Assembly (NCBI GenBank): GCA_037893245.1
Contig: JBAIAA010000349.1
Coordinates: forward strand, 930,001 to 994,000
DNA length: 64,000 nt
Direction: 5' to 3'
Source of the DNA: Crossaster papposus
Lineage: Eukaryota > Echinodermata > Asteroidea > Velatida > Solasteridae
The notes beneath the pieces were generated by a model. It searched no databases. It saw nothing but the letters and a program-made list of their open reading frames with translations, and was not told the origin of the DNA. Positions within the stretch are counted from its first letter, which is position 1, and each line of letters begins with the position of its first letter. A program made the translations under genes and the position numbers. Positions 20,045 through 31,500 of this stretch are shown here, one piece after another.

Positions 20045-21412
20045 TGTGACCTGTCACCACAAAATGAGTAGTCTTGGTGCAAGACCTTCTTATTTGCGTT
20101 TGATACACGATTCCCGCGAGAGGGCGCTATCGCCCACTAACCGCCTCGGGTCCGGTCACAGACATATAAACCTATAGACCGCCAGTCGTGTGCACAAAAC
20201 CGTGATTTGCAAAGTATGGGCAAAACGACGCGTAGGCTGCACGGCATGCGCGTGTAGCTATAAAAAGCCAAGCGCGTATAATTACGCGCATATCGTGCAA
20301 CGCACTTTGCACGCGCGTTCATATAATTACACTATTTCGTTCGACGGGCAACGCACCGCGCGCTTTTTACGCTCTGTGCGCATACCGGGCAACGCGCTTG
20401 ACACAAAAATGGGCCTAAAACTTCTTTATTTTAGGGTATCAAGATTGACACTGGTTATGCTTAATCTACATGGTATATGGTATAGCCCTATGTAATTTTC
20501 TTTTAAATCGATAAATGGCTTCATATAATTATTTGACTGGAACAGTTCGGGTGTGTACAAATTCCCTATACCGAGGGCTAAATTTGCCCATAGTTGGTAT
20601 TTTAGTCGGGCGCCGCGAAATCACGAAATCATCCTGTAGTTTTGAATAGGACCTGGCGGTCTATGTGTTTATATGTCTGTGGGTCCGGTCGACGATCCGC
20701 CTCGGATCGTCGACCCGAGGCGGTTCGTGGGCGATAGCGCCCTCTCGCGGGAATCGTGTATCAAATGCAAATAAGAAGGTCTTGCACCAAGACTACAAAA
20801 TGAGAGTAAAGTCGGAAATATTGGAAGTTGAGATATTGGTATTTTCAAATTCCTGAGAAAGAGAGCTTTAATTTCCAATGGTACATAACACTTGGGGGTT
20901 TTGCGATAAATACTTTTTACAGCGCTCTAGAAAGTCATGGGTTTCACAAAACGTGTTTGTGAGAAAACTTACTTTAAACATCTTAAACAAAACACGCAAA
21001 AGATTACAAAACAGGACAAGTAAGGTTCGGTTGAGCATAGCAACGGATATGTTCTAATCATTATTTCTTCTTGAAATTTTTCACACATACAAACTATTGT
21101 ATAAACAGCAAAATATCAAAATTTCGAAAACGTGAGATACCTACAAGGACTTGATTTGCATATTTAATTACCTTGTTAATTAGACCACTATTGGACTTTA
21201 ATCCAAACACTAATTAAGCAAAATCGCGTAATTTAAGAGGTTTTCGATCATCTGATCTTACCCAACAAATGGGAATATGTAGAGGAGGACTTGGGCTTTC
21301 CAAATTATGCAAAATCTTAAAATTGACCACCCCTTCATATTTTGACTTTGGATGGCCATATCTCGGAATCACATTGTGCGACTTTACTCTCATTTTGTGG
21401 TGACAGGTCACA
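20045..21412. mobile_element. TGTGACC-family MITE (CTGTCACCACAAAATGAG subfamily) carrying an inner insertion
   Basis: TGTGACCTGTCACCACAAAA at 20045 and TTTTGTGGTGACAGGTCACA ending 21412 are perfect inverted termini. Without the inner 729-bp element and its 7-bp duplication it is about 632 bp. A second copy at 53621-54226 lies in the opposite orientation and has no insertion. Confidence 0.92.
20068..20796. mobile_element. GTAGTCTTGGTGCAAGACC element nested in the MITE
   Basis: GTAGTCTTGGTGCAAGACCT at the left is inverted at the right (GGTCTTGCACCAAGACTAC); the inverted repeat extends over 100 bp including GAGAGGGCGCTATCG. AAAATGA flanks both ends (20061-20067, 20797-20803). A shorter relative ends at 24580. 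Confidence 0.9.
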
Positions 21413-22083
21413 AATGTACTAGTATTGCGCTTGTGAGCGTGACCTGTCACGTGAGAAGCTTTAACTAATAATAGGAAAAAAGGCTCCGATTTTCATAGGA
21501 GTTTTCATGATTTTAATATGACACCGGTAATCAAGCAATCATTTAAATAATTCATAGTGAATTTGTAGTCTTTGCATTTTCTTTTCAGTTCAAAACGTTA
21601 TTTTTTTTTATCATGCATCCAATTATAGTTCCAACAAGTTCATGATGCATGATGGGGCCGAGAAAAATCGCCGTTAACCAGCAATCCAAATGAACTTTGA
21701 ACCCAGAGCGCCGTCGCGTCCGCGCAAGGTTTTGGATCTCACTCTTTCAATGTGTGCGTGTACGAACCTTGCTATATGTGAGGACTTGGTAACAAAAGAT
21801 GTCCACATTTTACACAAACAAGAAATCTTCTGTGGACTTGGCCAAGTCCACCCAAGGTTTCCCCACTTTGATAAAGGGTTAGGGTCGGTTACATAAACAT
21901 TGAAGATGATTATCCTAGGGTATAACAGTCACAAACGTGGATTGAAACAACTTGAGAAATATTATAACTACACGAACACAAAGTGATAGTGGTTCGCATG
22001 TATGTGCGAGTTTTTTTTTGATTGAAATAGCTATAGGGACGTATAACAATAGAAGACAATATAGGTTCCCCTATGGGTTGCAT
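21413..22083. other. Spacer with a partial direct repeat of 24710-24775
   Basis: GATTGAAATAGCTATAGGGA and AATAGAAGACAATATAGG at 22020-22075 recur in diverged form on the far side of the 2.5-kb element. Otherwise nothing recognised. Confidence 0.4.
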
Positions 22084-22130
22084 TGACGTCACGCGCGCTA
22101 CGCGTACGCGCTAATCGCACGTACAACCAT

Positions 22131-22175
22131 GCGGAGCGGTGAGGTCAAACAAAGTGTGTTTGACCTCACCGCTCC
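22131..22175. repeat. Perfect 19-bp-arm hairpin
   Basis: CGGAGCGGTGAGGTCAAAC and GTTTGACCTCACCGCTCCG pair perfectly around a 7-base loop. It abuts the TIR of the flanking elements on both sides. Confidence 0.93.
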
Positions 22176-22176
22176 G

Positions 22177-23426
22177 CATTAGCCTCTGTCATGAAATGAC
22201 GAAAATCAACCGAAGAGGGCGTTTTGCGGAAATTTGTCAATATGGCTTTCGAGCTCGCGCGTAAAACTAACGTAAGTAGCCATACCATGGAGGAAAGACA
22301 ACAGATAGTTAATGAATTGCGGGGAAATACTTAATAAAAAATGGCCAATCATAAAACTAGATTTTCTTTCCTGCACTTGAAAAGACCCGCCGTGTATTTA
22401 TGCTCCTTAGAAAACCGGTTAGGCCAAATTAACATTTAAACAAAACAAAAAATTCAGTGGCACTGAACTGAAGCTTTATTTGAAAGCCATATTTGAATGC
22501 CATACAGTAAACAAACAACTTGATACATGTACAAGCAATATTATTTTTGTATTTTTAATTATTTACACACAAGCACTTGGTTCACATAATTACTATATGG
22601 ACGTTAAACCTCAAAATTCCTGATCCTGCAATGTTAATTTAAAAACCAGTTTTAAATACTGTCGAATTAAATGTACAGACGCCTGTGAAATCTAGTAATA
22701 TTTTATCCTTTTATTGACTGAAACCTGACATTAAAAGAAGTTCGTAAATATTAAACTTGGATTTTCCAAAAATTATTCAATTGCGCCACGACCAATTAGG
22801 GAGCACTCGGTCGATTGTGTGCACAATTTCTGGACGCCACCGTTTTGGTTTTTTTCGGACTAAGCTTACACCTAAATTGTTAACAGAGGGTAAATAGCAA
22901 GCATTAATAACATTAACATGGTAAAGGTACAATGAATTTGCAGTTTGTCAACAAAGAAGTATGGCAACATTGCATGAGGAAAGTCGGCCCAACACTAACT
23001 GTTTATAAACAATGTAAACGTCGAAGTACAGCTATAGCTCTCCCAAAGGTCGAGTTGTCTCAACGGGCGAGTTGTCTCAACGGGCGAGTTGTCTCAACGG
23101 TCGACTTGTCCCGAGTCGAGTTGTCTCAACGGTCGACTTGTCTGACATCCGCTAGCTACGCACGTACGTATATAGCGCAGCACGCTTTCACAAACTGACC
23201 ATTTTTTCAGTCGCTGTTTCTTTTTCTTTCGTAATTTTACGGTTTTGGATGACATTTAGCCTTATGCCTACGGTTTATCCTTTCGAAATAACCACAGCCT
23301 TTAGAGCTCCGTCGTAAGCCATAAAGTTCTGACATCGACGACACACGTGTTGCTGTTGGTAAGCGCCGCCATTTTGACAATTTTCCTCGCGTTGACCTTT
23401 TAGAAAGGTCATGACAGAGGCTAATG
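22177..23426. mobile_element. 1.25-kb element with TIR CATTAGCCTCTGTCATG
   Basis: Perfect 17-bp inverted termini CATTAGCCTCTGTCATG / CATGACAGAGGCTAATG. No coding capacity seen. Carries the 16-17-bp tandem block at 23040-23145. Confidence 0.82.
23040..23145. repeat. 16-17-bp tandem repeat
   Basis: Units of GGCGAGTTGTCTCAACG, six copies; the last copies change to GGTCGACTTGTC. Confidence 0.88.
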
Positions 23427-24262
23427 GTTGTTAGTCTAGCCCTAGACCCTTGTGTTATTTCGGCGCCCACCACGCGCGCAGATTCGTTAACGCTGACTCT
23501 TTTTCAAATCCCGGCTTCGTGTGCGTTCTGGTCTCACGCATGCGTAGTTTACAAAATGCGGCTGGGTCCATGTTCGCACTGGAGCCGACGTTTGACAAAC
23601 GTACATGATTTTCGATTCCCCTAAGGGTCTAGCACTAGTTGGCTAGCAATTGTTAACTTTAACCTTAGTTTTCGACGATTCTTCCTCGCTTTTCCGAGGG
23701 ATTCAATCAGCGACCGAGTTTGAGCCTCATCATGAATTATTCATTATACACAAATACAGGATATGACTGGGTGTGTGTACACAGTGTACATGTAATGTCT
23801 GTGTACATGTACAGTGTATGTGATGGCGACTCAATGCACGTATAGTATGCATTGCGCAAAATATGCAGACTTAATAGCATTGTGTGGCCGATCTTCCGGG
23901 GCAGTGCTACTAGTGCAAGCTAGCTGCAGCCGCCAACCGGCGCGGCCTGGACGCATTGTACCCGTACCGATCTTGTCGAGTCCCGCTGCAGCATCTCGTT
24001 AGTAATGTGGTGCCGCGGAGAACGGAAGGTTTTTTTTTTATTCCACAAGTGTATCGAACCATAGAGAAAGAAACAGATCGAAGTCGAACGTACGTCATTT
24101 TGGCTACGTTTCCCTGAAATCAAAGGAAACATTATCATTCGTTTCGTGGTTTCACTCATCACAAATTTAAACACCAAAGACAAATACCTCTGCACCCGCA
24201 GTCACAAATAAACGCCGGGGCAGCCATGATTTGCTGTGTCGATGTACAATGTACATGTACAT

Positions 24263-24332
24263 GTGTACACAGGTCAATCGCGGCGAGTCTGGACATGTGT
24301 ACACAGGTCAATCGCGGCGAGTCTGGACATGT
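24263..24332. repeat. Short tandem duplication
   Basis: TGTGTACACAGGTCAATCGC followed by GGCGAGTCTGGACA occurs twice in a row. Confidence 0.85.
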
Positions 24333-24429
24333 TTTGCGCGACACAATAACCCTCAGGTCTGCACGTATTTGCTTAACCGTCCATCATTATCACGTGATAT
24401 GAATACTGCATATATTACAATAGTCTGAC

Positions 24430-24580
24430 CACGCCCACGATGTGCCAACTTGTCCAAGACCTTCGACAGGGTCCAATTCACGGGTGGGGGTTCGTCGTGA
24501 AATAGCGCCCTCTATAACATCGGTGGTTTGTGTCAGTGATCGCGAAATAAACAACACGAAGGTCTTGGAACCAAGACTAC
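24430..24580. mobile_element. Small relative of the GTAGTCTTGG element
   Basis: Right end GAAGGTCTTGGAACCAAGAC abuts ATGGTTGTACG; the left end (TTGTCCAAGACCTTCG) is degenerate. Shares ATAGCGCCCTCT with the element at 20068. Confidence 0.55.
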
Positions 24581-25012
24581 ATGGTTGTACGTGCGATTAG
24601 CGCGTACGCGTAGCGCGTGTGACATCACATGCATTAACTTTATTGTCCTCTAGAGGTTAAAAGAAGGTCCACCAATGAAGGCGTATACCCACTTGCGTGT
24701 GTGTGTGAGTTTGTTTTTGATTGAAATAGGGAACGTATAAACAATAGAGGACAATAGGGTCCCCTATTTCGCCAAGGTCCCCGATTCCGACTTGCAAACA
24801 ATGCTGCGATCTCGCGTGCAGTATGTAAACTAATTACACGCATGCGCGTGTTATCCATTCGTTTACGAAATCGTGAAGAAGAAATAAAATCCGGGGCGAG
24901 TTCACAATTCGCCACCATTACATGAACAGCAGGCGATATAAGAACGAACAAATACGTGAACTCGTGAACACGATCGAGTCACGAGCTAGAAACATGATTG
25001 TTTTTACGATTG

Positions 25013-26657
25013 TAGGTCAACTCGCCCCCTTACCGACTCGCCCCTTACCTACTCGCCCCTTACCAACTCGCCCCCTGACCGACTCGCCCCCTGACCGACT
25101 CGCCCCTTACTAACTCGCCCCCTGACCGACTCGCCCCCTGTCCGACTCGCCCCCTGACCGACTCGCCCCCTGACCGACTCGCCCCCTCGTTTGAATTATG
25201 GACCTTGTACGATCGATGTACATCATGTATATTCGTTACCATAAAATTCGTCATTTTTGAGGAATAAAAACGAATTCTCAACTAAGACATTTTGCGGACT
25301 GATCAGAGGAAGCAAAAAATAGGCTGCAAGAATGCGACTTCCAAATCAATGGAAACGGACAACTTTCTAATATTCTTCCTCAAGTAAAGCTGTGTACAAT
25401 TTATTTACATTAGGCATACAAAGAAATGATTCAAATATTATAATTAAGGAGAAATCTACAATGTGATGGACTGGACTGGACTCCCGCGAACAAAGACGAC
25501 GATTCCGAACCCCCCGCGCATGTTTGTGGCGAACTTTTGGAAACTTAAAAATACGAATGTTGACTTTGCCATTTTTTTTGCATTCGCATCCTTCGCAAAT
25601 CGTTCGCGTGCCCCGCAAAAACCCACCCTAAAGCATGCATAAAAACGGTTTATGGATGTGTCTTTAAAAAGTTCGTGCTTTTTATGTTCTGAATATTCTC
25701 AGGTCTAACACGACATACCAAACGTCTTATAAAATGTGAAAATCACATTTAACACCATCGGACATACAAAATACAAAAACAGTCCCCCCTTCTCCAAAAG
25801 TAGCAACCTCATTGGTCAATTTAGCGACTTTATTGTATTCACTGTCAGCTCTTTGATCTTGGTTGGTCACTATCTTTCACTGGCACCCCCGCGTTTGCGG
25901 CGGACTGATCAGAGGGAGCCGACAGTTTTGTAGAGCTGAGCGTCGCCGTAACACCCTCAATCACTCCACCACGGTGGTCTTTGTTACGAAAACCAACGCT
26001 CTTAATGAGGGATTGAACGTTCAATCCCTCATTAAGAGCGGTTTTCGTAACAAAGAATGGTGGAGTGATTGACAGATTCCCTATAGCTTCCTTGAAAGGC
26101 CCTATTGGGTTGGAAAGCAGTAAACAAAATCGCATCAAATTATGCGATCAACTTGTCCCCCCGCGCTCCGAAAAAACCCTCATAAAAACAAGAACCAAAC
26201 ATGATTATTTTCCCCCCCCCCAATTTTCTTTAAATATATAAATGTATAAATAAATTGTTATGAGTTTAACTTTTTTGGCTTCGAGGATTTAGGCCTACTG
26301 CTTTGTCTTTAATTTCCACCACCGAAACAAACATCAAAAGGTATTTTCTAAAACTTAGATAAATATAATCGAGATTATGGCCTATGCAAGAGAATAATCA
26401 AGGAAACAGTTTACCCACATTGTCTTTTCACTACGAGGGCAAATAATAAATTATAGAATTAAAAATACATGTAAATCAAACCAGGGGGCGAGTCGGTCAG
26501 GGGGCGAGTCGGTCAGGAGGCGAGTCGGCCAGGGGGCGAGTCGGTCAGGGGGCGAGTTAGTAAGGGGCGAGTCGGTCAGGGGGCGAGTCGGTCAGGGGGC
26601 GAGTTGGAAAGGGGCGAGTAGGTAAGGGGCGAGTCGGTCAGGGGGCGAGTTGACCTG
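25013..26657. mobile_element. TU-like foldback transposon with tandem ~16-bp repeats in both inverted arms
   Basis: The left arm (25016-25190) is a tandem run of GACCGACTCGCCCCCT variants; the right arm (26484-26653) is its inverse. Variant units mostly come in the same order in the two arms (one TACCTACTCG, one ACCAACTCG, two GACCGACTCG, one TACTAACTCG), so the arms behave as ~170-bp inverted repeats. Sea-urchin TU foldback elements are known for outer arms of tandem ~15-bp units; assignment here is by that likeness. No ORF with a known domain inside. Confidence 0.8.
25958..26071. repeat. 114-bp near-perfect palindrome
   Basis: CAATCACTCCACCA at the left is inverted at the right; arms meet at TTGAACGTTCAA. 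Two small internal differences. Nested inside the TU-like element; may itself be a MITE. Confidence 0.9.
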
Positions 26658-27141
26658 ACACCGTTTTTACATGTGTTCATTCGTGGTTATTAAAATATTT
26701 AACGATATGCTTCATCTAGACAGCTAGTTTGGTAAGTCAAATATTAGTACATGTACTAATTCAAAGTGGATTTTGTTCTTATTATAAACGGGGCCATAGT
26801 GTAAGTAGTATACGATCGCCGAGTAGAACGTTTTTTAGGCACATTGTAAGACCATGGAGGTAGGAAACACTACCGAAAAAAAACGTAAGCAATATCTGCA
26901 TAAGCATATACAGTAGCTCTATGGCATAAAGCTTGTGGCACCACCAACGGCCGCTTTTGGTCATGCATATCGAGCGTGCTTCATCATTATTTGTTTGAAG
27001 ATCATCCAAAAAAGATTGATTTAAAAGTGAACAAAGAAATTAGCATTTTCGTAACAATTTTCAAAAAATGTTAGCATCTATTCTTAAGCATCTGCACTTT
27101 ACAAATTTTGCAGTGGTAACCGCTGTTTTATTTTATGACCT

Positions 27142-27231
27142 TTAACCCTAACTCCCTACACAACAAAGGAAGTTGGAGGATTTTGGAGGAATTGTATTGT
27201 TCAATAACAATGGTGAGGGAGTTAGGGTTAA
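27142..27231. mobile_element. 90-bp MITE with AACCCTAACTCCCT ends, inverted copy
   Basis: TTAACCCTAACTCCCTACAC to GAGGGAGTTAGGGTTAA; reverse-orientation paralogue of 7908-7995. Confidence 0.85.
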
Positions 27232-27285
27232 TGATCAGATAAAACATGGTTAGTTCTTAATTTCTTCGCCTTTCACCGCTGTGAC

Positions 27286-27831
27286 CAGGGCCCAATTTCT
27301 TGGCTATGCTAACCACAGAATTCCGCGCTTACCTTCACTCTTTTCCGCTAACCGCGCTAGCAGAAAAATTTTGCGCTAACCCTGTAACTTGTAAGCACAG
27401 AATCCTTAGTTACGGGATGTACGCATGCTCAGAGACAAAAGTTTCTCGCTAACGCGTGAAATACGTTTACTGTAAGAACCGAATTTTCTGCTATATAGTA
27501 AGCAGGAATTTTTCGCTAAAGCCTTTAAAGGTAAGCAGAGCCAAGAAATTGGGCCCAGGGTTCGATTCTGGCCTAAGCCAATATGTGTATACCGTTAGCA
27601 AACAGTCCCCGCTTACTGTAGCAGAAAACTCCGTGCTTACAGTTTAACTTAAAGTCAGCGTATGTATTTCACACGTTAGCGAGGAATTTTGGCTTCTGCG
27701 CACATCCCGTAATCAAGGATTCTGTGCTTACAGGGTTAGCACAGAATTGTTCTGCTCGCGCGGTTAGCACAAAAATAGTTATTGTAAGCGCAGAATTCTG
27801 TGGTTAGCAGAGCCAAGAAATTGGGCCCTGG
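27286..27831. mobile_element. GGGCCCAATTTCTTGGCT element(s), three termini
   Basis: Left CAGGGCCCAATTTCTTGGCT; inverted copies of this end at 27541-27560 and 27812-27831. It is either two adjacent copies sharing the middle end or one copy with a duplication. Inside, GTAAGCACAGAAT, GCTAACCACAGAATTC and their reverses recur eight times or more. Confidence 0.82.
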
Positions 27832-28367
27832 TTTCTTCAGGCTTACGAGCTAGTACTACGGTGCCTATAAAGAATAATAACAATGATATTAATAATGTGA
27901 CCCCAAAGCTGTGACGCCATGTTATGAAAATTGATCTTGCCGCGAGGATTCAGAAGTTGTAACTAATTATAGTATTGTTGGTAGTAGTAATTATTAGTCC
28001 AGTGCGTGATGCATTTGAAGCTTCATTCAAATGAATTAGAATTTGCCCCTGAATGCGAATTGTTTTTGCAATATAAATTGTGACTCTGCAAATTTTGAAT
28101 TAAAATTAAAATCTAAAACAAAAAAAATCGAAAAGAAAGTTGCAATTTTTTCTTTATATATCATCTCAATGAAGGGTATTCAGTGCACAAAAAAAGTTTA
28201 AAAGACTTGAATTTAGGACTGAGAAACATTTCCAATTTTTTTGGGAAATTACTTTTTCTCGAGACTCCATAGACTTTGTACACAACCGCTGAAGTGGCGT
28301 CGGGACACTACATTATTTGCCCTTTTTTTATATAACAGGTAATTCAGGCAGAGTAACACCTGCTGCC

Positions 28368-28586
28368 ATGAATATTATTAACTCCACTTCCCTACCCACA
28401 AACAATGCCTTCAATGACCTGTACCCGGCCATCTTGGAGTGTTTTGGTATCATCCTCCTCGGCTATGTGGCCGGCAGGACTAAGATTGTCTCGCCGAGCA
28501 ACTCCAAGGGACTGGGCAACTACGTCACCTACTTTGCCCTGCCGGCGCTGGTCTTCAAGGCTATGGTAGAGATGGATTTCTCAAAG
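28368..28586 (+). CDS. GPR155: GPR155 coding exon 1
   Basis: Residues 1-73; first transmembrane segment AILECFGIILLGYVAGR, then KGLGNYVTYFALPALVFKAM. Human has LLECFGIVLCGYIAGR and KGLGNFV. Exon opens at 28339 after TATAACAG; N-terminal NSTS could be a glycosylation site. Confidence 0.93.
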
Positions 28587-31500
28587 GTGGGTAACGTCCG
28601 TCGATGTCAGTTTTTTATAATATTCGATATATCGGAAATTCAATATCAAGTATACTCAATATATCGATTATTTCCCGTGTGCAAGATGAAGCCTAAATAC
28701 AGCGCTCAATATACTGAAGACCGACAGTTTAATAGAGTTGCATATATACCGGTTTATGGTTTTACAACGAAGATAAGAAATAATTACGGTTGCCGCTTCC
28801 GCTTGCTAGGTGAATAGCAGGGTGCAGAGAACGCTCCCCGCAATTCCCGACTCGTGAATGGCCACCCTAAAATGACATCAGATCAATGGAGGGTTACGTT
28901 CCAAACAACCAATAGGCTGGGGCGGCATGGCTGGTTTTTTTGGAGATTTTACTGTGCAAGCGGTTGTAAACTATAGCGGCGGGCCGCGGGTGAAACACAA
29001 AGAACAACTTCACAACCGCAGTTGGTCGTCGAACGTATTTTATTTAATAGGCCTACTCAAATGTTTTAAGCTACAAATAAAGACAGCAGCTTTTCTAATA
29101 TACATGTATTAACCCTAACCCCGTAGGCCTTACTTTGGGCTAAAGAACTGCACTACAGAATACTACATGTACTTACATGTAGTATTTTGTAGCACTGGGT
29201 CCCTCTGTGACTGATGATTGGGTGTGTACTGACAGAGTACAGATACTGCCAACTACAAAATACTAATAGTGGCAAGTACAGGTCAGTAATACTTACCTGG
29301 CAAAAAAATGCAGTAGTCCAGCCTTGACCCATTGCTGTGTCCCAAGTGACAATTTTTGCTGTAGAGTTTAGAACACCCTACACAGCATACATGGGCCATG
29401 CACACTCAGCAAGCAGAGGGACCCAATGCTAAAAAGTACTACGAGTGCAATTAGGGGTGAAGTATCTATACTAAAAATTACTACAGGCATTGCACACAAG
29501 TCAGTGAGAGTACTGCATACTACTTACTAGTAGTAAAAAGTAGCACTAGGTACCCGGTAGGGTTAGGGTTAAAATGTTAGATTTATCGGGAATCTAAATC
29601 ACTTTGAATGATCACTTTTGTTAACATTGGGAGATGAATCGGGAGCGGAGGTCTGTGCTCTAGCGAGTGCCTTTTTACTAGTTTTGCGATGTCATTGTAC
29701 AGGTCAACTGGCTGTTTTGGTGCAGCATCCTCATCTCCAAGGCTCTAGTCTTTGCGGTGGTCTACCTTGCTGCGCTCTTCATCAGCCGTAAGTTTGACTT
29801 GGGAAGGGCCGGCATCTTTGCCATCTTTGCATCGCAGAGTAACGACTTCGCGCTGGGCTACCCTATCAGTAAGTACACACTTTAATGCATCCCCATGGAG
29901 ACATGACTCTGTTCTTTCCTTCGTAAGCCGCGTTCGCATTTGACTTTTTTTTAGTAAAACCTACGAAGACTGTTGTCAACTTTACCCAAATTAAATCCAA
30001 TGCGGACAGAGGGTAACATTGTCAAATTGTTCATTTTACCCGCCGCAACAGTAAGATTTACAGGCCCAAGCTTCTAGCGGAGGATTTAACACCGTGAACT
30101 TTGACAATCACGTACGGTAACTTTTGACAATATTAAGTCCAATGCGAACGCGGCTTTAGTATCTACACCTGAGCATTTCCCCGTAAACTCTGTGCACAGA
30201 ATTCATTGTGGAGACCTTCTAACCCATAGATTGGCCTTGTGGAGACCAACATGGATTCGGTCTATTTGCCTCTATTGTTTCTATATGTCTCTACAAAACA
30301 GGGTAGTAAATGTGACCCGCTCCAGGACAATGGTGATATAAGTCTAGTCCGAGTAACTAGGACCCTACTTATCGCTTTTTTAACATCTGGACATGATCTG
30401 GCGATAGTAGGGTCCTGGGGAGTTCCATTGGGTTTTTTACATTTAAATCAAAATGCCACTTTGCCCAAATGTTTGCCCAAAGAAACATCAGATTTCACCA
30501 ACAAAACGGCCACTAAAGTACTCGATAAGCCATCTGAGATACAAGTACACATCGACGATTAAGATTGTGGTACTATGGTTTACTTACTGCCTCGAACACT
30601 TTGCTTTTGAAAAATAGTGCATGCCGACCGTACCACTATTCGCGGGGGTGCTCTGCGATGTCACAGGTCAGTGTATTGCAATTGTGAGGCGTTCTAGCAA
30701 AATGAGATGGAACTGGGCATGGTGGAATAGTGGAGAAAAATGCAAAATAATGAATAATAGGCAGAATCGAGTGCTACTTCATGGTGTTGGTGAAGACATT
30801 TCTGGAACTGGTAGATACAAATGTTACCGGTTTATCTACTTATTTTCCTTTCCTGGCAGTCAGTTCCATGTACAAACTACACCATCCTGACTTTGTCGGC
30901 TATCTGTACCTGGTGGGGCCCATCAGCCTTGCCATGCTCAACCCCATTGGCTTCCTGTCTATGGAGATCCAACGCAACCGTCAAGCCACGCATCGACACT
31001 CACGTCTTGTCATGGTGAGAGCTTCCATCCTCATCAGTTCCAGGTTTCTTGTAACTATGCAGTTACTGGTAGACGGCCTGTTTTACCGGTAGACGGCCGT
31101 TTTTACCGGTAGACGGCCGGTTTTACCGGTAGACGGCCGGTTTTACCGATAGACGGCCGGTTGCATTAGTGGGGCGCAGTGGTCCAGTGGTTACGATGTT
31201 TGACTCCTGCGCGATGGTACGTGGGTTCGAACCCTGGCAGGGAACAGAGTACTTGTGTTCTTGGGCAAGACACTTTGCTACAATTGCCTCTCCCCACCCA
31301 GGAGTAATGGGTACCTGTGAAGGTAGAGACCACATGCGCTGATCTTGAGCTGCGGTCAAAATGGTCTCGTTCCTGGTGAACAGGGATAATAGCGTTTTGA
31401 AACACTACATTGTTTGTAGGGGACGAACATTTCAACAAATGCATCTCTGAACGCATCTTGGGAAAGCTCTATAGGGAATGTGCATAGAGCATGAGCAGTG

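Larger units (their letters stand above)
22084..24628. mobile_element. 2.5-kb inverted-repeat element, composite
   Basis: GACGTCACGCGCGCTACGCG through GCACGTACAACCATG (22085-22131) is inverted at about 24580-24626 (ATGGTTGTACGTGCG ... GTGACATCAC). Inside lie a 45-bp hairpin, an element with TIR CATTAGCCTCTGTCATG, a short tandem array and a GTAGTCTTGG-type end. No transposase-like frame. Confidence 0.72.

Noticed and set aside
29107-29125. Interstitial telomere repeat
   Set aside because: Only one or two CCCTAA units, always at MITE ends; not a telomeric array.
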